A stretch of 6,953 nucleotides of DNA. Origin: JBIKLM01 sp044375105. GTDB taxonomy: Bacteria > Planctomycetota > UBA1135 > GCA-002686595. Shown piece by piece: positions 1-5,151 of this stretch. How positions within the stretch are numbered: position 1 is the stretch's first letter; every line of letters starts with the position of its first letter. The stretch spans positions 1 to 6,953 of the forward strand of contig JBILNK010000206.1 of the NCBI GenBank assembly GCA_044375105.1. Reading direction: 5' to 3'. Position numbers and translations under genes: made by a program. Below the pieces are notes generated by a model, which was not told where the DNA came from, ran no database searches, and worked only from the letters and a program-made list of their open reading frames with translations.

Positions 1-3
1 GTC

Positions 4-1764
4 GTGCCCCAAGGGACGACGCGGCGCAGTGCATTGGGTGCCCTGGTCCTGCTGACCGCCCTGGCCCTCGGACTGCGCCTGTGGCACCTGGACGCTCGTT
101 TGCCGGCGGTGCCGGAACCGGATGACGTGGTGGTGACCCAAGCGCTGCATCTCGAGGATCAGCGCCTGGGGCGGCGATCGAAAGAGGACGCGATCAACTC
201 GCAGTACCCGCTCCTGCTGGCGCATCTTCTGGAGGCGCTGCCCGGAGAACTGGTGCAAACAGTGCCGGTGCAAGCGCCGCTCAGCGAGCACCTCTCGGCC
301 GCGGCCGAGCCCCACCGGATGGGCCGCCGCATGGTGGTGGGTTTCTCCCTGCTGTTGATCCCGGGCAGCTACCTGCTCGCGCGCCGATTCCTGGGCCGCG
401 GGCCGAGCCTGTTCGCGGCCGCCCTGGTGGCGACCAGCCTGCTGCACTGCCTGTATTCACAGCAGGCGCGGCCCCATGTGCCCCTGGCGACCCTGGGCCT
501 GTGGGCGGTCTTGGCCTGCCAGCGCCTGGTGCGCCGCGGCAGTGTTCCGGCCTATCTGTGGGCCGGCTTGATGACTTCTGCGGCCGTGGCCTGCCTGCAC
601 AACGGATTCGCGCTGCTGCTGCCGCTGGGGCTGGCGCTGCTGCTGCGCTGGCCCCGCGAGCGGGGCCTCGCCCGCCTGCTGGCGGTCCTCCCGCTCGGTC
701 TGGTGGGCCTGTCGATCGACCTGGCTTATCCGACCCTGCTGGGCGCAGGCAGCGACCTCGGCTTCGACAAGCCGGAGGGCTCGTTCTTCCTGTCCGGGCA
801 CCGCATCGACAGCATCAACATCAACGGACGGGGTTTCCTGTTGGTGTTGGGTTACCTGTGGGGGCACGACCCGCTCATGGTCCTGCTCGGTGGCCTGGGA
901 CTGGCCCTGCTGCTCGGGCGCGCCCGTTCGGAGCGGCTGTCCGGCGTCGCGCGCCGCGATCTGTGGATCGCCCTGGCCTTCGCCCTGCCCTACCTGCTGG
1001 TGATCGGCCTGTATGCGCGCACCTTCGGTCGTTTCCTGCTGCCGCTGCTGCCCTACGCGGCGCTGCTCGCCGCGGCCGGGGCCGCGCTGGCCCTGCGCCG
1101 ACTCCCCGCGCTCGCTCCGCCGCGCCGCGCCGCGGTCGCCGGGCTCTTGGCGCTCGCCTTCCCCCTGGCCCAGGACATCCAACTCGAGCGCCTGCGCTCG
1201 CGCTCCGACACAAACAGCCAGGTAGCCAGCTTCCTGACCGAGCATGCCGATCCGAGCCAAGACCTGATCCTGCTGGGCAATTGGGTCTCTCTGCCGCTGG
1301 CGGAACCGCGGCGTAGCCTCCTGGCACTGCCGAAATGGTCCCTGAGCGTCTGGCAGAGGTATCAGCTGATGCTCCAGTCCGTGCCCTGCGGCCGAGCCTT
1401 GCGATTCATTCGCCCCCTGACGGTGACGTCGATGTTCTCGCCCAAAGGCATCCCGCACCCCGAAATGCAGATGGCCCTGCTCGATCAGCTCCAACGCGGC
1501 GTTTACCAATGGGTGATTGTGTGCAATCAGTATGACCTCAACGGAAACCCCGGCGCACTGCAGCCGGTGGTCGAAGAATTCTGCCCGCCGACTCGCTCCT
1601 TCGGCTATCCGCCCCGTTTTGTGCAGCAGGAGGACCCGGAGGGCTATTCCCTCGATGGGGCTGGCTGGACCTGGCTCTGGCGCCGCGAGTACCTGGGACC
1701 TCTTCTGGAGCTACGCGATCTGCGTCGCTCGCCAGGCGATCCGGTCGAGACCACGCCGCGCTGA
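4..1764 (+). CDS. GT39/ArnT-like multi-pass membrane glycosyltransferase
   Basis: Likely an integral inner-membrane glycosyltransferase that moves a sugar from a polyprenyl-phosphate donor to an extracytoplasmic acceptor; donor and acceptor cannot be read from sequence. Basic N-terminus (R7, R8), then a first membrane helix (about 9-26). The following loop has an acidic pair D40-D41, where GT39/ArnT-type enzymes carry their catalytic acid (usually DE), and then Y68-P69, resembling the family's YPP stretch. S152-QQARPH-158 matches the family's SQEARPY signature. About ten hydrophobic segments run to residue ~389, including RFLLPLLP at 343-350, typical of the last helices. Residues ~395-586 form a soluble, probably periplasmic tail. 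The GTG start keeps the first helix; the first in-frame ATG would delete it. The frame is open to the window edge, so the start could lie slightly upstream and no ribosome binding site can be seen. It converges on the next gene with a 53-base gap. The family call is fairly sure; the exact role is unknown. Confidence 0.8.
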   Translation: MPQGTTRRSALGALVLLTALALGLRLWHLDARLPAVPEPDDVVVTQALHLEDQRLGRRSKEDAINSQYPLLLAHLLEALPGELVQTVPVQAPLSEHLSAAAEPHRMGRRMVVGFSLLLIPGSYLLARRFLGRGPSLFAAALVATSLLHCLYSQQARPHVPLATLGLWAVLACQRLVRRGSVPAYLWAGLMTSAAVACLHNGFALLLPLGLALLLRWPRERGLARLLAVLPLGLVGLSIDLAYPTLLGAGSDLGFDKPEGSFFLSGHRIDSININGRGFLLVLGYLWGHDPLMVLLGGLGLALLLGRARSERLSGVARRDLWIALAFALPYLLVIGLYARTFGRFLLPLLPYAALLAAAGAALALRRLPALAPPRRAAVAGLLALAFPLAQDIQLERLRSRSDTNSQVASFLTEHADPSQDLILLGNWVSLPLAEPRRSLLALPKWSLSVWQRYQLMLQSVPCGRALRFIRPLTVTSMFSPKGIPHPEMQMALLDQLQRGVYQWVIVCNQYDLNGNPGALQPVVEEFCPPTRSFGYPPRFVQQEDPEGYSLDGAGWTWLWRREYLGPLLELRDLRRSPGDPVETTPR

Positions 1765-1817
1765 ACCCGCCGCCTCTGCCTGCCGCCCGGGCACCCTGAG
1801 CCGCCCTGTGCCGATCG
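1765..1817. terminator. Convergent gap with weak stem-loop
   Basis: These 53 bases separate the two convergent stop codons. GGCAC at 1790-1794 can pair with GTGCC at 1808-1812 around a 13-base loop, and GCCCGGGC at 1785-1792 is a short palindrome. Neither is followed by a T-run on either strand, so this is at best a weak bidirectional terminator; the call rests mostly on position. Confidence 0.2.
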
Positions 1818-4181
1818 TCAGGGCTTCTCGAAGAAGAAGAAGCGACTCGAGTGGAAGTGGCGATTGGGCCCGGCTACGCCCGGCAATCTGCCCGGCAGCA
1901 GTCGGTCCTCGACCTCCACGTAGAGGGCCGTGAAGCGTTGATCGGGCCCGCCCAGGAGGCCCAAATCCAGGCTGCCCAGGTATTCGCCCGGGACGCCGCT
2001 CGGCAACAGCAAGGTCGATTGGAAGCTGCGGTTGCTGAACAGATTGCCCTGCCCGAAGCAGACCTGCGGCTGGCCGGTCAGGGGATCCAGGCAGGGCGAC
2101 GTGATCGCCGGCGGCGGCAGCCCGATGTGGCGCCAATCGCCGTCGTCGTCCACACCGAAACGCAGGCGCACCGCGGCGATCTCGAGCTGCGCGGGAGCGG
2201 GATTCTCGACCCGCGCCCGCACCAGCACCTGTCCGCTCGGCAGCAGGGTCGCCTCTGCCTCCACGTCGCTCTTCGGGCGTCCGCGGAAGACCCCGGCGGC
2301 GAAGGAGCGCAGATTGAGGAAATCCTGGGGTCCGGCGGAGCTGTGGTCCGCGTTGGGGGTGTGGTGCATCCGCACCGATCCCAGGGGATATCGCCGCCGG
2401 AGCGTGTCGTCGAACCACTGGCCGCGCAAGCGTAGGTCGAAGTTCCAATCGGCGCAGGCCTCCTGCTGGTGGATCTGCTTGCCCTGCAAGAGCGACAAGG
2501 CGATCTGTACCGACGGATCGCTGGTCTGGTGCCAGATGCCGGTGTCCTCCAGCTCCTCGATCAAGGCGAACCCATCGAGGTTGAGGGGGAAATGGAGCGG
2601 ATATCCCGCGGCCCACAACCCCGCCAGGGCCCCGTCCCAATTGGTCTGCAGGCTGGGTTCGAAGTGCGCCACCGCGGCCTCGCCCAACAGGTCCCACTCG
2701 CCGATGCCGGCGCTGACGTGCAGATAAGCGCCCAGCACGCGCGGATCGGCGGCCGCCGCGAAGCAGGCGGCCCAGCCGAAGCGCGAGCTGCCCTGCAAGG
2801 CGAAGCGCAGGCTGCCCGGCGCGGCGCCCTGCACCATCTCGGTCGCGGTCAGGGCCCGCAGCATGGCCCCCGCGGCGGCTACCCAGGCATTCCAGCGCGG
2901 CTCGCCGGTGGCCAGGGCCTGGTCGAAAGAACACAGCGCGACCCCGGCGACGCTGCCGGGCACGGCCCCGCCGGCCTGCAGGAAATCGCCCACGATCACG
3001 CCGACGCCGAGCTCCTCGACCGTGGCCAGCACCGAAGCCTCGAAGTTGGCCTGTTTGGCCAGGCTGGGATCACCGACGCCCGGGATGCTGCCATCCTGGA
3101 ATTCGGGGAATAGCAGCGCGAAGTCGGGGCTCCACAGGGTCGCTTCCCCGCCCAGCATGTTCATCAGCACGAATTCGCTGGGCGCTGCGCCCGCCGGCAG
3201 ATACAGGCTGCATTCGATGTCCGTCCAGACGTCCTTCTTCCAGGACGTGCAGCCCGCGCAGACGTTGTCGGGGGCGCCCAGCTCGGGCGCGTGGGGGCTG
3301 TCGAAAACGAAACGCTTGCGCACGACCCCGCTGGGCAGCGTGTCGACCCAGAGGCTCGGCAGCACCTTGGCCAGGTAGGGGCTGCCATGATCGAGGATGT
3401 CCTGGGCGTCGGGGAACAGGCGCTGGCGGTAAGTGGCGATCAGCGTCGCATTGAGCACGTCCACATCGATCGGCTCGCTGCAGCGCCATTGGCCCTGGGC
3501 ATCGCGCAGGGCCAGCGCCAACTGGACGCCGCGCCGGTCGATCAGCCCGAGGTCCATGGCCGAGTTCCACTCCAGCTGGCCGCCGCCCGCGGACGGAAAG
3601 CTGCCGACGAGTCCAGAGGCCGCTGCGACCGTCAGGCCGTCCAGGCTGCCGACCAGGGTCGGCTCGCTCCAGGGGCCGCCGCCGGCGCTGTAGGCGAAGC
3701 GTTGCACCGCCGGGGAGACCTGCTGCCCCCCGGCGAGCACCAGCTCGGGGCTGCCCCCCAGCTGGACCACGGGCGCCGCTGCGGCGCTGGACCGGTTGCC
3801 CGCGGCATCGAAGGCCGTGGCGGTCAGGGCCAAGGCCGTGCCCGGAACGGCGTTCGGCAGGAACTCGAACTCGAAGGGGGCCGCTTGCAAGCTGGCCAGG
3901 AACTGGCCATCCAGGGCGATTTCGACGCGCTCGAGCCCCTGTGCGTCGCTGGCCTCCACCTCGAGCAGCACCGGCAGGCCGGTCTGCAGGGCCGGGATCG
4001 CCTTCCAGGCGATCGTCGGGGCTTGGGTGCCGCCGGCGCCCGGATTTGTCCCCGTGCCTCCGCCCCCGGAACAGCTCGGCAGGGCCAACACCGCCAGCGC
4101 ACCGAAGGGCAGCGCAGCCCAGCGCGACCCCCAGGCGGGCGGCGTGGCGCGTGGAACGGCGGGTGCGGTGTGGGGAAGCAT
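1818..4181 (-). CDS. Lipoprotein with Ig-like modules and PhoPQ-type alpha/beta-hydrolase domain
   Basis: Predicted exported lipoprotein of 787 residues. The N-terminus is basic, then a hydrophobic stretch (21-35) ends in a lipobox L34-P-S-C37, followed by a Gly/Thr linker. Residues ~53-140 form an Ig-like module (ends DAAGN, 125-129). Residues ~145-245 look like a second beta module with the W-N-S-x-x-D-L-G pattern (205-212). From ~285 to the end the protein resembles PhoPQ-activated pathogenicity-related proteins (PF10142): LPAG at 328-331, a GG-containing strand near 344, nucleophile elbow G464-S-S466-R-F-G469-W, then ADPRV (478-482). D578 and H613 (in PNADH, 609-613) are candidate acid and base, and FRGRP (632-636) opens the C-terminal beta part. 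An intact triad suggests an active hydrolase; the substrate is unknown. C308-x-x-C311 is an extra feature. ATG was chosen because it gives a full signal peptide with TAAGG eight bases upstream. Hydrolase assignment is from remembered family motifs, so moderately sure. Confidence 0.78.
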   Translation of the reverse strand: MLPHTAPAVPRATPPAWGSRWAALPFGALAVLALPSCSGGGGTGTNPGAGGTQAPTIAWKAIPALQTGLPVLLEVEASDAQGLERVEIALDGQFLASLQAAPFEFEFLPNAVPGTALALTATAFDAAGNRSSAAAAPVVQLGGSPELVLAGGQQVSPAVQRFAYSAGGGPWSEPTLVGSLDGLTVAAASGLVGSFPSAGGGQLEWNSAMDLGLIDRRGVQLALALRDAQGQWRCSEPIDVDVLNATLIATYRQRLFPDAQDILDHGSPYLAKVLPSLWVDTLPSGVVRKRFVFDSPHAPELGAPDNVCAGCTSWKKDVWTDIECSLYLPAGAAPSEFVLMNMLGGEATLWSPDFALLFPEFQDGSIPGVGDPSLAKQANFEASVLATVEELGVGVIVGDFLQAGGAVPGSVAGVALCSFDQALATGEPRWNAWVAAAGAMLRALTATEMVQGAAPGSLRFALQGSSRFGWAACFAAAADPRVLGAYLHVSAGIGEWDLLGEAAVAHFEPSLQTNWDGALAGLWAAGYPLHFPLNLDGFALIEELEDTGIWHQTSDPSVQIALSLLQGKQIHQQEACADWNFDLRLRGQWFDDTLRRRYPLGSVRMHHTPNADHSSAGPQDFLNLRSFAAGVFRGRPKSDVEAEATLLPSGQVLVRARVENPAPAQLEIAAVRLRFGVDDDGDWRHIGLPPPAITSPCLDPLTGQPQVCFGQGNLFSNRSFQSTLLLPSGVPGEYLGSLDLGLLGGPDQRFTALYVEVEDRLLPGRLPGVAGPNRHFHSSRFFFFEKP

Positions 4182-4189
4182 GACCCAGG

Positions 4190-4194
4190 CCTTA
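4190..4194 (-). promoter_or_regulatory. Ribosome binding site of the hydrolase lipoprotein gene
   Basis: On the minus strand TAAGG lies eight bases before the ATG at 4181. It is only a partial Shine-Dalgarno match, but the spacing is right and it supports this start. Confidence 0.4.
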
Positions 4195-4210
4195 GGACGC
4201 CGGGCAGCCA

Positions 4211-4225
4211 GGGCAACGGGTGCCC
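4211..4225. other. Small stem-loop in the leader of the hydrolase gene
   Basis: GGGCA at 4211-4215 pairs perfectly with TGCCC at 4221-4225 around a five-base loop, about 30 bases before the ATG of the minus-strand lipoprotein gene. If transcribed it would sit in the leader just upstream of the ribosome binding site. A five-base GC-rich stem can easily occur by chance here. Confidence 0.2.
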
Positions 4226-4252
4226 CTCGCCCGCCGGACCAAAAGGGCCAAC

Positions 4253-4282
4253 AGGTTAGGCAGGCCCCCGGAGGTCCCTCAA
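4253..4282 (-). promoter_or_regulatory. Possible promoter for the hydrolase lipoprotein gene
   Basis: On the minus strand TTGAGG (4277-4282) and TAACCT (4253-4258) are separated by 18 bases and lie about 70 bases before the ATG. They match the sigma-70 consensus at four of six and three of six positions. This is the best pair I noticed in an otherwise GC-rich leader, but such matches are weak and the organism's sigma preferences are unknown. Confidence 0.2.
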
Positions 4283-4462
4283 GCTGCTCTCAGCCCCCCA
4301 ACGGCGGACGGCTGCGTAACTCCAGGCGGCGTAGGAACTCGCGGCGATCGCGGCCCCGGCTTTCCAGCCTTCAGCGCCGGAGCCCTGAGCCCAGCGCTCT
4401 CCAGACCGGTGTCGCCAGCCACGCCGCCCCCGCCCTGGCCTGATCGTCCGCAGCGGTCATGG

Positions 4463-4481
4463 CCAGCGGAAAAGCTGCTGG
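4463..4481. other. Stem-loop
   Basis: CCAGC at 4463-4467 pairs with GCTGG at 4477-4481 around a nine-base A/G-rich loop on the + strand. It sits 12 bases from the stronger hairpin at 4494-4519, so the two could form a paired structure. Alone it is weak. Confidence 0.25.
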
Positions 4482-4493
4482 AAGGGACTCCTC

Positions 4494-4519
4494 CGCCCTG
4501 ATCCAGAAGGACCAGGGCG
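4494..4519 (-). other. Strong hairpin, best formed in minus-strand RNA
   Basis: CGCCCTG at 4494-4500 and CAGGGCG at 4513-4519 are perfect inverted repeats. The inner bases 4502-4504 pair with 4509-4511, leaving a four-base loop. On the + strand the remaining pair 4501/4512 is an A-C mismatch, but in minus-strand RNA it becomes a G-U wobble, giving an uninterrupted 11-pair stem with a UUCU loop. That asymmetry favours a minus-strand transcript. No T-run follows on either strand, so it is not a standard intrinsic terminator. It also lies just upstream of the coding-like patch that begins at 4536 on the + strand. Confidence 0.45.
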
Positions 4520-4535
4520 AACGCGGAAAGATGCC

Positions 4536-4724
4536 GTGACCAGCACCTGGAGCCATGGCGTGGAGATCGAGAAGTCGAGCTACACGGTTGGGAACCGAGG
4601 CTTCGCGAACCCCAAGGTCAACTTCCATAGCCTCGACCCTGACCCGCCGGCTCGAGGCGCCGACGTCACGATCTACGGAATCACCAAGAGCTTCGACGAG
4701 CAAGTTCAACGCAAGCTCGAATGG
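4536..4724 (+). pseudogene. Coding-like 63-codon patch, possible gene remnant
   Basis: A GTG at 4536 has GGAAAG (4525-4530) five bases upstream, a good ribosome binding site. The next 63 codons look like real protein: a balanced composition with Ile, Lys, Tyr, Phe and Asn, G/C at about 80% of third positions against about 55% of first positions by my count, and segments such as VEIEKSS (9-15) and DVTIYGITKSFDEQ (43-56). After about residue 63 the same frame turns into Arg/Ser/Cys-rich sequence and ends only at 5258, antisense within the next gene. That fits a 5' fragment of a gene that is frameshifted or truncated, or a short gene whose end I have misjudged. I do not recognise the family. Frame +2 opens with ATG at 4721 and could be a frameshifted continuation, but its product is not convincing. 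Chance is a real alternative. Confidence 0.28.
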
Positions 4725-4800
4725 CGATCAACGCGGAGTGGCAGACCAGCTCCCGATACCCGTCACTGCAGGCGGCGAGCTCTCCGCACGCTCCGGTCTT

Positions 4801-4820
4801 GCTGCTGCCAGTGCAGCAGC
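4801..4820. other. Perfect 8-bp hairpin
   Basis: GCTGCTGC at 4801-4808 is followed, after the four-base loop CAGT, by its exact reverse complement at 4813-4820. It lies in the gene-poor gap with no T-run on either side. It could stabilise RNA or be part of a larger fold; low-complexity GCT/GCA repeats also make such hairpins by chance. Confidence 0.35.
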
Positions 4821-5063
4821 GCGATCAGTCCCAAGCGAGCCTGGGCGGCAGCGGGCGGCTCGCGCTCGCAAGCGATCCGTTCCCCTGTCGGATCCGCGCG
4901 TGGAGCCCGACCCCGATGCCGTGGCCATCCGGGGAGAGCATGCAAGCCGAGGCGCACGTTTCGCTCGGCCGGTGCGGCGTCTGCAGGCGTGGGCGCTTCT
5001 CCTCGGGTATCCGCTGCTCGCCACAAAGACCCATGGATCGGCCACGGGCGCCGATCCCAGGTT

Positions 5064-5078
5064 CTGCGGCCGCCGCAG
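5064..5078. other. GC hairpin downstream of the DUF4382 lipoprotein gene
   Basis: CTGCGG at 5064-5069 and CCGCAG at 5073-5078 form a perfect six-pair stem with a three-base loop. It lies about 75 bases past the stop codon of the minus-strand lipoprotein gene, where an RNA-end-protecting or terminator hairpin would be expected, but no T-run follows. Confidence 0.3.
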
Positions 5079-5100
5079 GGCGGGCGCCAGGCCTGCGGAC

Positions 5101-5135
5101 AGTCGGGTGCTGCGACTCAGGAGCAGCCCGAGTCG
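5101..5135 (-). terminator. Overlapping stem-loops just after the DUF4382 lipoprotein gene
   Basis: CGACTC at 5113-5118 can pair with GAGTCG at 5130-5135 (11-base loop), or its CGACT part can pair with AGTCG at 5101-5105 (7-base loop); the two pairings exclude each other. They begin 17 bases past the minus-strand stop codon, a normal position for a terminator. Stems are short and there is no U-run, so termination is only a possibility. Confidence 0.25.
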
Positions 5136-5151
5136 ATCGCTTCTGTGCCTC

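Larger units (their letters stand above)
4182..5151. other. 970-base gap without a convincing complete gene
   Basis: This stretch lies between the start of the hydrolase lipoprotein gene and the end of the DUF4382 lipoprotein gene, both on the minus strand. Long open frames cross it on both strands, but their products are mostly Arg/Ser/Pro/Ala-rich, lack recognisable domains and run antisense into flanking genes, as expected from GC-rich non-coding DNA. What stands out is a coding-like patch at 4536-4724 (+), hairpins at 4463-4481, 4494-4519, 4801-4820 and 5064-5078, and a cluster of AGTCG/CGACT repeats at 5101-5160. I saw no tRNA, transposase, attachment site or tandem array. A degraded gene, a long leader for the hydrolase gene, or a structured non-coding RNA are all possible. 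Confidence 0.6.

Noticed and set aside
457..1509. Long open frame on the minus strand, 350 codons
   Set aside because: It is antisense to the glycosyltransferase gene, and its product is Gln/Arg/Gly-rich with no domain. It mirrors the Leu/Ala codon bias of the real gene.
1828..1840. GAA/TTC triplet run at the end of the hydrolase lipoprotein gene
   Set aside because: It simply encodes four phenylalanines near the C-terminus and is too short to count as a repeat locus.
1711..2934. Long open frame on the minus strand, 407 codons
   Set aside because: It overlaps the hydrolase lipoprotein gene in another frame of the same strand. Its Arg/Gly/Ala/Pro-rich product has no motifs, while the other frame has a lipobox and a catalytic triad.
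3291..4259. Open frame on the + strand, 322 codons
   Set aside because: It is antisense to the lipoprotein gene and Gln/Gly/Arg-rich, a typical GC-rich shadow.
4344..4351. GCGATCGC palindrome
   Set aside because: I noted just this copy; an eight-base GC-rich palindrome is expected by chance and has no array around it.
4371..4709. Minus-strand open frame of 112 codons across the gap
   Set aside because: It is opposite the better coding-like patch, has no recognisable domain, and runs through the hairpin. I cannot support it as a gene.
4536..4724. Resemblance of the coding-like patch to Hcp-type secretion proteins (SWSxGV-like start)
   Set aside because: Only a few residues (TSTWSHGVE) are reminiscent; the following residues and the length do not match the family.
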